Source: Microcebus murinus
Taxonomy: Eukaryota > Chordata > Mammalia > Primates > Cheirogaleidae
Direction of reading: 5' to 3'
Assembly: GCF_040939455.1 (NCBI RefSeq)
Contig: NC_134110.1
Coordinates: 98,919,001 to 98,983,000, forward strand
DNA: 64,000 nucleotides
Shown: in pieces, positions 1 through 14,200 of the stretch
Layout: every line of letters begins with the position of its first letter
Position numbering within the stretch: the first letter of the stretch is position 1
Notes under the pieces: generated by a model
Told to the model about the DNA's origin: nothing
The model's input: only the letters and a program-made list of their open reading frames with translations
Database searches by the model: none
Translations under genes and position numbers: made by a program

Positions 1-155
1 CTATACAGACTGATTATGCTTCTTGATATAATCTGATCTCTGCCCTAGATTCCTTGGACCTACCTGGAAAGGTAAATTCTAGCAGTTATAATGAGGCAGG
101 GTTCTTCAGGCATATGCATCTCTATAATATCTGTATATTAAACACAGGCAGAGGA

Positions 156-472
156 TTATTTATTTATTTATTTATTTTGAGGTAGAGTCTCACTCTGTTG
201 CTCTTGCTAGAGTGTCATGGTGTCAGCCTAGCTCACAGCAACCTCAAACTTCTGGGCTCAAGCGATCCTTCTGCCTCAGCCTCCCGAGTGCCACCATGCC
301 CGGCTAATTTTTTCTATGTATTTTTAGTTGGCCAATTAATTTCTTTCTGTTTTCAGTAGAGACGAGGTCTTGCTCTTGTTCAGGCTGGTTTTGAACTCCT
401 GAGCTTAGCGATCCACCCGCCTCGGCCTCCCAGAGTGCTAGGATTACAGGCGTGAGCCACTGCACCCAGCCT
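156..472 (-). mobile_element. Alu SINE, strepsirrhine-type, antisense
   Basis: The + strand shows a T/TTTA-rich tract, then the reverse complement of an Alu: the left-arm match around tcagcctagctcacagcaac, and the end motif around ggattacaggcgtgagccac. It carries the middle block ttggccaattaatttcttt, which human Alus lack and which recurs in two other copies here. This points to a lemur-lineage subfamily. The tail on the + strand is a TTTA microsatellite. Confidence 0.93.
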
Positions 473-810
473 CAGGATCATTCCATTAATAGATGTTTTT
501 TTGGTGTCTGCTATGTACAAGACACTGAGCTGTTTCTGGAAATTCAGAGATGATAGATAACTTACACTTCCAGTACTGAATGAGTTTATTGACTAAGAAG
601 ACACCAATTATCATGCAGTATGGAAGGTACTAGAGAGTATATTTATATAACTAGATAAGAGAGCACAGTGGAGGGTACCTACTTCATTCAGCAAGGAATG
701 TTGACATAGTAAGAAGGCAAGAATGGTTTCTGAGATGAACTGAGTATTAAGGGAAGGGATAGAAAGGTGGGTAGTGATGGACGGCTATGAGGAGGCATTC
801 CAAGGAAAGG

Positions 811-813
<3 letters not shown>

Positions 814-861
<48 letters not shown>
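814..861. repeat. (TA)n microsatellite
   Basis: About 48 bases of nearly perfect TA dinucleotide repeat in unique DNA upstream of RP1. It is likely length-polymorphic. Confidence 0.95.
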
Positions 862-864
<3 letters not shown>

Positions 865-1039
865 CAGAGCCACATTTAGGAGATGGCAAGTAATTCAAGA
901 TACAGAGTAAAATATATGAGTTGTGACAAAATTGGAAAAGTAAGCTGAAGTCAGATCACAATTTGTGTGGCAAGCTAGAGTTTGGAGTCATTTTATGGCA
1001 AAACATATTTATGGCAAAACTAGTAATTTCTATTTATTG

Positions 1040-1265
1040 AAACTTATTATGACATATAGGCACTTGCCAAACACATAATATATATTGTTTTATTTAACCC
1101 TCACAACAAGCCTATAAGGTAGATATTTTCCCACATTTAATGGCCAGGGAAGTAGACACAGAGGAATTAAGTAAATGGCCTGAGATAACACAGCTAAGTG
1201 GGAGAGGCAGGATTTGTACTGAAGTCTGACCAACTTCAAAGAATGTATGCTTAACCACCATCCAT
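1040..1265 (-). mobile_element. MIR SINE (ancient), antisense
   Basis: The reverse complement of the MIR core is visible: ttaaccctcacaacaagcct, then a gaagtagacacagaggaatt-like segment, acacagctaagtgggag and gcttaaccacc. Divergence is high, as expected of this old mammalian family. Confidence 0.8.
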
Positions 1266-1435
1266 GGGATCCCTGTGATCTGGCTACTCTGTCAGCAGTG
1301 ACCAGAACAGAATTTAATAGAGTTCAGACATGATGAACAGGTAGTCTGAGAGGTCATGGCTGTTGAAGGCATGAGCAGGAAAGAAGCCTAATGTGAATGT
1401 CATAGAGACCTCTAGCATTCCTTAGACTCATTAAT

Positions 1436-1587
1436 CAAAGTGTGGGCCAGGGTTGGTAGCATCAGCTTATTATAAATGCGGACTCTCACACCTCACCCCA
1501 GACCTACTGAGTCAGGCACTGCAGTTTAACAAGAACCCCAGGAAATTCATGTATACTGTCAAGCTTGAGAAGCAGTGGTTTAGATTC
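1436..1587. mobile_element. MER5-like hAT-Charlie fragment
   Basis: The order of motifs matches the MER5A/B non-autonomous hAT family as I know it: gtgtgggccagggttgg, aaatgcggactctcacacct, ccccagacctactgagtcag, taacaagaaccccagg and gagaagcagtggttta. A 114-codon open frame across it is chance. Confidence 0.65.
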
Positions 1588-2999
1588 ACAAGGCATATGC
1601 CAGAGACAAGTAATGCCAGGGAGAGTGTATGGTGGCACCACTGGGGAACAGGTGCACCTGCTCTCTGTTCCCAACTGGGGTTGTGGGAGTGGAGTGTGTA
1701 TTATGGGAGATGCTTAGAAAAGGAGAGTTCCTTTTCTGTTGTCTTATATGCAACAATTTGTACTTTTCCTAAAAGTGCCCCCAAAGAATCACTTTAGTTA
1801 AAATTCCTTCAGTGTTAAAACAGAACCAATCAATGTGAATTGTTTATCAGACATGGATTATAGAACTCAAGATAAAATCAAGAGAAATGTCTCATCAATC
1901 CTTAGCTATTAAGGGAAAATCATATCTAGCCCCAAACCTTTTAAATTTGTACTTCAATTTGGAGTTGCTGATGCCATGCATGCCTACTGCTACCCTGTGA
2001 ACACTAATTTCCTTATTGATTCAACAGCTATGTCTTTGTGTAGATAGTGATAATTATAAACAGGCATATATCAAAGTTAAACACTACTGTTTCAATCATC
2101 TATACCTCTCTATCTCATTCTCCCTCCTTTCCTTCTTCTCTTTCCATTTCTTTCTCTTTTACTTTTTAATAGGTGGTTTGTGGCAAAGTCTGTATTTATG
2201 AGATGAAGTGTATGGTTTCATGATCTTTTTCCTTTTGTGATTTGTTTGGAGACAATATTCTGGAGCACATGCTTGAACCTGGTCCTTCTTCCCCAGAGGA
2301 ACCCTTAACTTGTTGTTCTTGTTGTTCAGAGCTGAGGTAGGAAGCCTGGTAGGAAACCCAATTAGATGACGTATCTTCAAATCAGATTAGAACACAGATA
2401 GTCCCTAGAAGGATCAGGTGCCATCTGGGGACTTTTTGTGTGTGACAAAGTCCTGAAACATGTTCAGATTCCAGTACAAGCAAGCCAAGCAGCAGGAGAG
2501 TGCTGGGCATGGAGAAGCATAATTTTATTTCATTTTATTTCATTTATTTCATTGCACCTTTACTTCATCACATGGCACCCCTCTTATTTGTCCTGTGTCA
2601 TGCTGAGTAGCCAACTTGTTTACATGCACAACTATTTTCATTAGAATTACACTGATGAGGTAATAGGCAGGAGATCCTAAATAAAACAAAAGGCTTAGGT
2701 TCTTCTCTTTTTCTCATGACTACCAGGAACAAATACTTACTTAGAATAACTTATCAGAAAGGTAAAATGTCAAACAATTTCATTTTTAGCAACAGGATAA
2801 CACTTTTTCCCTTTAAAATAAATAAATGAGGACTTAAAGTTGTCTGGGAGAAAAACACTTGTGAATTTGTCAAGTATTTTTTCCCAGATAATGACATTGA
2901 AGCAAGCAAGATAATGCAAGGGAAATTCTCATGAGGAAGATTTCAGAACTGTAGAGCATGCTAGGAACTGGTTTGTTTCTGGCTGCGGTCCCCTTAACA

Positions 3000-3100
3000 T
3001 GAGTTCTGTCTGGTGATTAGCATCACCTTGGATTAAACTAATTGGCTGTGCTCAATCCCCGGGCAGACACACTGAGAATAAATCCAAAGACTAGGTTCTT
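3000..3100 (+). promoter_or_regulatory. RP1: Candidate RP1 promoter with CRX/OTX-like motifs
   Basis: Just upstream of the inferred first exon there is GGATTA at 3030-3035 (reverse complement TAATCC, the CRX/OTX core). CTAATTGG follows at 3038-3045 (a paired-like homeodomain core), then a CAATCC near 3054 and an AT-rich gaataaatcc near 3076 that could serve as a TATA-like element. RP1 is known to be expressed in photoreceptors, where CRX drives many genes. The assignment is by motif and position only. Confidence 0.5.
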
Positions 3101-3193
3101 TGCACAAAGTGAGGTTGCATATCCAGTGACATTTATTTGAACTATTCAAACAACTTAAACATCTTTTCTTTATAAGGGAAGTTTCAAGTTTTG
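3101..3193 (+). other. RP1: RP1 exon 1, non-coding 5' UTR (inferred)
   Basis: This segment ends in a near-consensus splice donor, ttg|gtaagt, at 3193/3194. It lies about 14 kb upstream of the RP1 poly(A) signals, which fits the roughly 15 kb span of the human gene and its non-coding first exon. No in-frame coding start is used here; the ATG is in exon 2. The 5' boundary (transcription start) is a guess placed about 25 bases below the AT-rich box. It could be a few tens of bases either way. Confidence 0.5.
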
Positions 3194-5694
3194 GTAAGTA
3201 CAGAGCTTTTTGAAATCTTTCTTTTGAAAATAATCTGTTTCACTAATTGTATTTTGTTGTCCATTTTATGTCTAGGTCATGTATCTGTGTTCTATCTTTA
3301 ACTATTAGAAAAAGAATAAATGTTGCTAATAATTATTGTCTTTTACCCAAATATGCTAGCAACTTTTACAATATGCTGATATTGAAGCAAGAAGGAACTT
3401 CAGTATCAGGAAATCAAACAATTCCAGTTTATTCAAATGATTAAAGTTTATTTTGTTTCTGATTATAAAAGCACTATATACTTATTATACATACTTACAT
3501 ATACTTATTATAGAAATCTGTGCGATACATCAAAGAAGGAAGCTGCTTATAATTCAACAACGCTGTTACTGTTGCACAGTGTGCAATCACTGTTACACAG
3601 TGATTAATTGGTGTCTTTCCTTTCTGAATCCCCTTCCCCCAATTCTACCCCATAGAGTTATAGAAATCTGAAATGAACTAATTCTTGTAACATTGAGTCT
3701 TTGAATTGCCATAAGAATGAACATTCTATATTTATCAATTGTCTATTTGTTCTATTTCATTATTTATGAATTGCCTTAAATTTTACTATGTGGTAGAAAA
3801 TTAAATTTAAAATATAATTAGTGAAATGACATATGTATCTTATAAATCTGTCATGTTTTGTCAAGTAAGTGGGGGAGTGAAAGCACAATCTTCTTGGCAG
3901 AGGCAACTATTTAGCTGTAAGCAGCACGTCCTTAAATGTACTGTTGATTGAGTTGGGTGATGGCACAGACGAGCCTAACTATGGTTGAGCCTAAGGGTGT
4001 TAAAAAAATCTGCTTAATCTTAAAAAGCAATGAAAGTATTTATGACAGCTCCATAGTCTAACTTTAGGGAATGAAGAGGCTCTGCTAAGAAGAAGGGAAG
4101 ATATTGGTGGTAAGCCATTATCATGCTGGTAAGCCATTACCAGCATATTTTAATGTAAGTTGGGCTGAGGCAAAGCGATTTTGTAAGCCAGTTTCCTTGC
4201 TACCTCTAGGGAAGTCAGCGGTGAGGAAAGTGGAAGACCTTAAGATTCTACAGTTTCCACTGGTTACCTCTGTACACCCACCTCCACTTCTCCTTCAGCC
4301 TAAACTTCTAGGAGAAGAATTAAACCATTTTAGGCTGCTTAGTTTGGTTGTTCTCTAGGTAGCCCCTAAGTATATTATTGCCTTATTCCAACTTTAGAGG
4401 GCACAGAATAAACCTTATTGTTAAAAATGTATGTGAAAAAAACACTGTAATTTCCATCCATATCCTAATTAGTTTTTAAAAGTGATTAAGAAAGGGGCAC
4501 AATTAATACAGGATAACTTAAAGTTATGGAGGGCTGTTAGCTCTGTTTCACAAACGAGGACACTATACTGTCAAGACTTAATGATCACGTTGCTAGTCTT
4601 GCTGTGCACGGGCTAGATGCACGCCACCTCTGCTTTCTTCCTGGAGGGCATCTCCACTGCTCTTTGCTTCTGGCATCTTAGCTATACAAGCTTTCCTCTG
4701 AAATTGCTGTCTATTCCGATCCTCACCTCCAATCCTTCAGGCTGCATTAGCCATCTGTCCTTGATATTATCTTGTTACTCTACTCTTCTTCAATTGTTAT
4801 TGAATTATTCTCTGAATTTTTCATGGACTCAGTGGGAAATGCACATGATTAGGGCAGGGCAAAGGCTGATCCACTTTCTTCAGAAAGAATCTGGTTTATT
4901 TCCTCTTCCCTAATGATGACACTGTGCATTGAATGAACATGAATCATCATCATATTCTGTGTTTTAAACACAAAGCCCACTTTACCATGGGCTCTTAAGC
5001 CTCACCCCACAGAATCTCAACACTTTCCCTGAAACTTCCCCCAGTGATTTCTAGGAGTTCCCAGAGATTCTCTTATATGCAATAAGAATTACGTGAACTC
5101 ATATTTTTGTTTTGTCTTTGCTACAACTTCCCCATCAACAGGTTGCTGCCTGGCAACCACTTGTTGTAGGTACCTGCTCTGAAAATGTTTTACCACTGTT
5201 GGGCATTTGGTGTCTTCCCCAGACATGGTACCTTCAGCTTCTGCCCTTCATGCATCAGGCTCAAAACCAGTGCTCAGGGCTGGGCAGCAGTGGGTTAGGA
5301 AAATAAGGGCTGCTTCTTTCCTCCTATTGTCTTTACCTTCCATGTTCTCGCTCCTGGTCCCTGGATAAAATCTGTTTTATTATAGCTAGAAATGAACAAA
5401 CAAGACCATCCACAAACATCGTAGCATATCAGCTCTTACAAATGTGTTCCCAAAGTGGTTACCAGGTTAACAGTTCTCTAAGTAGTGAGATCCAAGCAGA
5501 AAACTACTGACTTTGAAAGCCTCATGATATAATTACACATAGATAAATATCATTTTCTAAAATTGGGTGAAAAATGTGTCTCAAATATTATTCATGTAAA
5601 ATAATTTCAAAAAACATGTAAGTAAATCAACCTAAAAAGTAACTGGAGGCAAAGAGTTCTGAAATCTTATTCAAATACTGAAGGAACTCATCCT

Positions 5695-5845
5695 TCTTAA
5701 TGTTAATGAGGGCATGGAGATTAAGCAGCCTACCCAAGGTCAGACCACAGTTTATCAGACAAGGACGAGAAGAGGTTGCAGTTTTGCTGACTCCATTGCA
5801 AAGCCGGATTCCCCAGCTCCTGATGCACATGCTTGCTACAGCCCC
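5695..5845 (-). mobile_element. Possible MIR remnant
   Basis: Words such as agcctacccaaggtcagacc, then tgctgactcc and gattccccagctc, follow the order of an antisense MIR. They are very diverged, so the call is tentative. Confidence 0.4.
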
Positions 5846-6939
5846 CTTTTAGTCGTAAGCACTATAATTACTTTAAACCTTTGTGGAAGAGAGAAGGGGA
5901 GACATCTAATTTCTAGGCTGATCTTCAAATGCTTTTTTCCTAAGTTACATATAAAGAAGACTTGCAAATCAGATTGGAGATATATGAAGATACTTAGAAA
6001 ACAGCTTGCAAACATTTATGTAGGTGATTTGGACTAGATTTATAGCTGATTTATAAACAAGTGTTTTTCCATCTCTATAATAGCAATTACATCTATTTTG
6101 TTTGTTTCATTTGTCTTCAAGGCTGGAGGGCTTTCTTACTCTGTCAAAAGACATTAATAATTAAATTGATTTAAAATAACAGAGAATAGCCACAAATCCC
6201 ACAATTGAAAAACAAGACCAGAACCAGATAAACTCTTCCACAAGCTGCTCATTTATCAGTCAGAGTCCGGTTTCACTGAGAAATGGAAAAGGGAAACCTC
6301 AGTGGTTTGCTGAAAATGGCTCTTCTTGAATTCCCTCCGAAGTTTTTATTTTAGAACTACTAGTGGAAGCAATAACCAGATTGCACCATTGTTAGCAGCC
6401 CATAGCAGTGCTATCTTGCATTCAAAGAACATTTGTTTAGTGAAGTGTTTCCCAAAGTAGGATAAGTGATGTGTCAGATGATTTGCCTGCATTTTCTCCA
6501 ATCTGCAGTGGAAACATCTGATGCTTTCTTAATATGGCCCTTATTTAAGTATCTATGTAATACATTTCTTCTAGAACTTAATGCCAGGTACATTTTCCTC
6601 CAGATGAACTCATTTGGTTCCATCCAACAGACAATTTGAACTTTAAAAACTTTTCCTATTTCCCCTCTTTTCCTTTACTGCCAGGACCTGAAGGACTAAA
6701 TTGATGAACAGCAAAACCCTCTTACTTTTCTCATTGGATGGTTTCTGATTTGTGTCTTTTTGTTATTTTTTAAATTGTGCAATAAAATTTGTTAATTTTA
6801 AAGATTCACAACGTTTAACAATGTATTAAAAACACAAATATTATCTATAGCTTTGCCATCCAGAGCTGTAGCTATAGCTATAACCACCATCAACGCCAGG
6901 CTGTTTATATTTCTGGACTTTTCCCCATCCCCATGATAT

Positions 6940-7295
6940 AGTCATGTGCCACATAGTGACGTTTTGGTCAACAACATAATACATATATGATGGTCATCCC
7001 AGAAGATTATAATACTGTATTTTTACTGTACCGTTTCTATGTTTAGATATGTTTAGACACATAAATACTTACCATAGTGTTATAATTGCCTATAGTACTC
7101 AGTAGAGGAATATGCTGTACAGGAATAAGCTATAGTCTAGGACCAACAGGCTACATCATATGGCTTAGGTATGGAGTAGACTATACCATCTAAGTTTGTG
7201 TAGGTTCAAACCGAGATGTGTGATGTTCACACAAGGATGAAATCTAATGGCACATTTCTCAGAATGTATCCCCATCATTAAGCCATACATGACTA
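6940..7295. mobile_element. Tigger-like (Tc1/mariner) MITE
   Basis: The ends form inverted repeats (tagtcatgtgccacatag at the left; reverse complement of ccatacatgacta at the right) flanked by TA, the target of Tc1/mariner elements. Interior words (attataatactgtatttttac, caggctacatcatat, actataccatctaa, catttctcagaatgtatccc) match a primate Tigger-related MITE family that I recognise but cannot name with certainty. It is far too short to encode a transposase. Confidence 0.7.
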
Positions 7296-7731
7296 TATCC
7301 ATATAAAGCAATGGCATGGCATATGTTTTACAAGCTGCTTTTTCACTTAGCAGTATGTCATAATCATATTTCTATGCCAAAAATACAGGTTTATAAAACT
7401 GTGTTTAATGGTTGCATAGTTTTCCATTGCATGGGTGTATATGTCATAATTTATCTACCTATGTATCATAACATGTGTAGGTTGTTTTTAATTTTTAAAT
7501 TATAAATATCCTTAATTATTTCATTTACGTATCTTTATTGTAAATCCCTTAAAATTATCTTTCAAAATCGACAGGTATAATGAATGAATACATGAATGAA
7601 AGAATAAACTTCCAGGAATATCCTCAATGTCTACAACTATATTTAGCATGCTCTTGCATTACCATGTACCCTCCATGGTGCTGTTATTCAGGAGATGCAC
7701 ATTTTTCTTTCCTCTCTAGGTCACAGCCAAA

Positions 7732-8343
7732 ATGAGTGAAACCCCTTCTACTAGTTTTTCTACAATTCATCCTACTTCTTCTGAAAGTCAAGTTCCCGCC
7801 TCTCGCCATTTGAGCGTAACTCGTCCCGTTGTGGCCAAACGGATCAGCTTCTACAAGAGCGGAGACCCCCAGTTCGGCGGGGTTAGGGTGGTGGTCAACC
7901 CTCGTTCCTTTAAGACCTTTGATGCTTTGCTGGATAACCTGTCCAGAAAGGTACCCCTGCCTTTCGGAGTGAGGAACATCAGCACCCCTCGGGGAAGGCA
8001 CTGCATCACGCGCCTGGAGGACCTGGAGGACGGCGAGTCTTACCTGTGCTCCCACGGCAGGAAGGTGCAGCCTGTCGACCTGGATAAGGCCCGTCAGCGC
8101 CCGCGGCCCTGGCTCAGCAGCCGGGCCGTCAGCGCGCATGCGCCCCGCCGCCCCGCCGCCGCAGCTCCCGGCATGCCCCGCGGCCCGCGGAGGATCCTGG
8201 TCTTCAGGAACGGAGACCCAAAGACGAGGCGCGCGGTTCTTCTGAGAAAGAGGGTCACCCAGAGCTTCGAGGCCTTTCTGCAGCACCTGACGGTGGTCAT
8301 GCAGTGCCGGGTGGTCAAGCTGTACACCACAGACGGAAGGAGG
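7732..8343 (+). CDS. RP1: RP1 exon 2: start codon, DCX domain 1 and start of DCX 2
   Basis: The exon proper begins at 7720 after the acceptor cctctctag. The ATG at 7732 lies in ccaaaATGa and opens with [10 protein letters not shown], as in known RP1. It codes for 204 residues and ends in phase 0 at agg|gtgagt. Residues 36-118 form the first doublecortin domain ([18 protein letters not shown], then the [10 protein letters not shown] region). Residues 154-204 begin the second ([17 protein letters not shown]). DCX domains bind the microtubule wall between protofilaments. An alanine/arginine-rich linker near residues 131-153 separates the two. The exon is strikingly CpG-rich for this AT-rich neighbourhood, mainly at 7980-8330. 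A long open frame on the opposite strand is a by-product of that composition. Confidence 0.97.
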
Positions 8344-8871
8344 GTGAGTGGTCCTGAGGCTCCTCACGCCCGAGCTCGCTTTAGGCACCGTGTGGGTTCG
8401 TGCCCGATGTGAATGGTCGTCCCGGGAGGTCCGTGTTCCTGTGTGCGTGTGCAGGTTCTGTATGCCCGCGAACGGTATCTGTTTCCTGGTCAGAACCGGA
8501 CAGGGGTCTCTTCTTTCTCCCACACTCCCTCCCCCACTCTGTTTCCTGAGCATCGAGTATATAAGGTTTTGACACCGAATCAATATCAAGAATATTTTTT
8601 GAAAAGGATTGACCAGGAGTAGTATTTTTCTAGATAGAGAAAGCATTTTTCTGGGATCTCTGCTAGAGAAGTATGTAGCTGACATCCCCCTCACCACTGC
8701 ACATTTGGTATTCCCACTTACTTTGTATGCATCATTGGTGCCTAAGGAAATGCTTGGTGATTATTTCTTGAAAGCCTGGGAGGTGGTGGAATTGATTCAA
8801 AGTTATAAAATTATCCTATGGAAGAAACAAAACTTGCCCAAGTAAGGATGTGACTCTTTGGTTTCTTTTAG
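8344..8871 (+). other. RP1: RP1 intron 2
   Basis: A 528-base intron with donor gtgagt and acceptor tttcttttag. No repeat or extra exon was recognised. Several open frames run through it because its 5' part shares the GC-rich composition of exon 2. Confidence 0.85.
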
Positions 8872-11238
<2,367 letters not shown>

Positions 11239-14200
11239 TGAGCATACATATGCCTTCAAGCCCAAAGTCCCAGATTTATTCTGTTTCTTCTGACAAAACT
11301 CATAATAATGATTGCTGCTCAGACTGTTCTTTTGCTCCTGAACATTACTTGACCTTAGAAAAAAATGATTCTCAGAATTTATCAATATATCCTTCCGAAG
11401 ATGATATTGAGAAATCAATTATTTTCAATCAGGATGGCACTATGACAGTTGAAATGAAAGTTCGATTCAAGATAAAAGAGGAGGAAACCATAAAATGGAC
11501 AACCACCCTCAGTAAAGCTGATCTTTGTAATAATGATGAAAAGAGTGAGATAAGGAGTTTTCCCAGAAGAATAGACAGTCGATCATCTGGTTTAAAGTTT
11601 ACAGCATGTTCATTATCTGCAGATGTCTCACCTCTGGAGAAAGGCTATAATCAAGAGGGCAGTTTGGCAGAAGAGTTAAAGACTCAAATGACAGATCAAG
11701 AGGCTGAAACTTGCAGTTCTACTAGTTGGGAAAATGGTGCTGTGGACCCAGATATCATCCGTGGAAGTCAGGATCAAGTGAAGCATCATTTTTATAGGCC
11801 CCCTACACCTGGACCAAGGAGAGTGAGACAAAAGAAATCTGTGGTAGGGAGTATGACCTTAGTATCTGAAACTGAGGTTCAAGAGAAAATGATTGGACAA
11901 TTTTCTTATAGCAAAGAAAGGGAAGGTGGGGAAAACAAATCTGAGTATCACATGTTCACACATTCTTGCAGTAAAATGTCATCAGTATCTAACAAACCAG
12001 TACTTGTTCAGATCAGTGACAATGAGCAGATGGAGTCATCTTTAGAAAGAAAAAAGGAAAGCAGACTGCTCAAGTCAAGTGCAATAAGTGCTGATGTTAT
12101 AGAAATTACAAGTCAGAAGGTGTTAGAAATGTCCCATAATAATGACTTGTCATCAGCTATATCAGAGAATTCAATTGTGGAGGAAGGTGTAGTTGATAGT
12201 GTAATATTAGACAACAAAGCTGGTATTAAGAACTTCAGAACTTGTGATAACAGCAGTGATAGGTTCAGTCCTATTTCAGCAGATGCAACTCATTCTTCAA
12301 GTAACAACTCTGGAAGTGGCAAAAGTATTTCTGAGGCTCCAGCATCAGCAGCATCTTCTGCTGTCACCACAGGAATTGACAGACTAATTAATGAATTTTC
12401 TCAGTGTGGTTTAACAAAATTTCCAAAAAATGAAAAGAAGGTTTTATCTTCTGTTTCCAGCAAAAAGAAAAAGAAGTCTCCACAGCAAGTAATAAGCTCC
12501 AGGTATCAGGAAGAACAGGTTAAAACCAAAGGAATCCCCAAGAAGAAAGAGAAAATAAACACAGGATGTAGAATTGCACAAGAAACCATATTGCAAGATT
12601 CACACAGTCTCCTTAAAGAAGGGATACTTTGTGAAGAAGACATCCAGGCAAATGATACAGTCATTGAATTAAATCGTCTTTATTCCAAAAGTAATCTCAA
12701 TACCATGATTTCCAAGAATTTCCATAGAAATAAATTAAATACTACTCAAAATCCTAAGGTTCAAGGACTTCCAGCCAAAAGAAAATCCAGACCACGAAAG
12801 AAAGTAAGCTTAGGAGGACCTAAAAAAAGAGAAATTGGTCAAGGAGATAAAGCGTTTCCCCACAATGAATCTAAATATTGTAAAAGTACTTTTGAAAATC
12901 AGAATTTATTTCATGTGTTTAACTTCCTTGAGCAAAAACCTAAAGCATCTAAAGCAGAAATGACATCTGGGTATTTGAGAGGAATGACAGCGCAGAGTTT
13001 AACTTCAAGAGTTAATGATTCACACATAACTTTAAAAGGCCAGAAAAAACAAAAAGGGGATAAATTAAAATCAGGTGCTATTGTCAGTAAACAACATGCT
13101 ACAACCAGGGAAAATTCTTTAGCTTGTTTGAAAAAAGCTGATTTTCCTGAGGATATTGCCCGTCATTCAATTCAAAAGTATATACAGAGTTGGTTGCAGA
13201 ACATAAATCCATATCCAACTTTAAAACCTAGAAAATCATCTCAAGTATGCAAAAATGAAAGAAGTGTGGTAAGTTCTAACAATAATGATTTTCCAGGGAA
13301 TAATCCCCTTACAAGTTCTGGAAAAAAAAGTAATTTTTGTATAGAAAGTAATAAGTACGTAACCAAAAATGCCAGTTTGGTGGGAGATAATCTATGTAGA
13401 GAGGGAAGTAAATCTCTTATTGCCAAAGATAATGGCGAAGAGCTTACCAGTAATCTCTGTGAGAGCCAGGTTGGATCTCTGAATGATGCTTACTTGATTT
13501 CCCTGCATGAATGTCATACTTTGTCACAGTCAGCTATTAAGGATCATAATACTAAAAGTCACATATCTGCTGAAAAATCAGGACCAGAGATAAACCTTGT
13601 TTACCAAGAAACAAACCTAGCTAGAAAGGGGCAAAATGTAGAGGCTGCCATTCAAGTAGATCCTGTAGAAGAGGGCACTCCAAAAGATATCTTATCAGTC
13701 CTGTTGCTTCGCCAACTGCAAGCTTCAGTTTCTGGTATTCACAAGACTCAGAATGGACTTGTTCAAATGCCATGTTCTCTTGCAGATGTTACCTTTCCTT
13801 CTGCAATATGTAATCCGTCCACTAATCTCCTTCTAGCTTGGCTCCTGGTGCTAAATCTAAAGGGAAGTATGAATAGTTTCTGTCAAGGTGATGCTCACAA
13901 GACTACCAACAGATCCTCAGAAATACTTGCATTGTTGGAGCTTCTGAAGCACACTGCCATCACAGAGGAAGCTGATGACTTGAAGGCTGCTGTTGCCAGT
14001 TTAGTCGAGTCAACCACAGATCATTTTGGACTAAGTGAGAAAGAACAAGATATGGTTCCAGTAGGTTCTGCAAATTATTCCGCAGCCAGCATTCAGAGAA
14101 TTCCTAAATGCAATGAAAGCAAAGTACAGAAAATCTCCTCTTTGGATGGAGGCAACTCTGCCAGTGAGGGCTGTGCCCCTGAAGTCTGTGTTTTGGAGAT

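Larger units (their letters stand above)
1..2999. other. Upstream flank of RP1, no gene seen
   Basis: Outside the Alu, TA repeat, MIR and MER5-like segments listed separately, this is AT-rich unique DNA. I see no convincing exon or RNA gene in it. Short open frames have no recognisable domain and no supporting splice structure. Confidence 0.6.
3194..7719 (+). other. RP1: RP1 intron 1
   Basis: It runs from gtaagt to a pyrimidine-rich acceptor (tttcttt cctctctag). It is mostly AT-rich unique DNA, with a weak MIR-like stretch at about 5695-5845 and a Tc1/mariner-type MITE at 6940-7295. Two short perfect hairpins at 3585-3605 and 4123-4146 are described in the findings. No coding exon is recognised. 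Confidence 0.55.

Noticed and set aside
1453..1797. 114-codon open frame
   Set aside because: It overlaps a MER5-like transposon fragment and has no recognisable protein.
7684..8697. 337-codon open frame antisense to RP1 exon 2
   Set aside because: It is the shadow of a GC-rich coding exon. It has no domain or splice logic, and the sense frame is clearly RP1.
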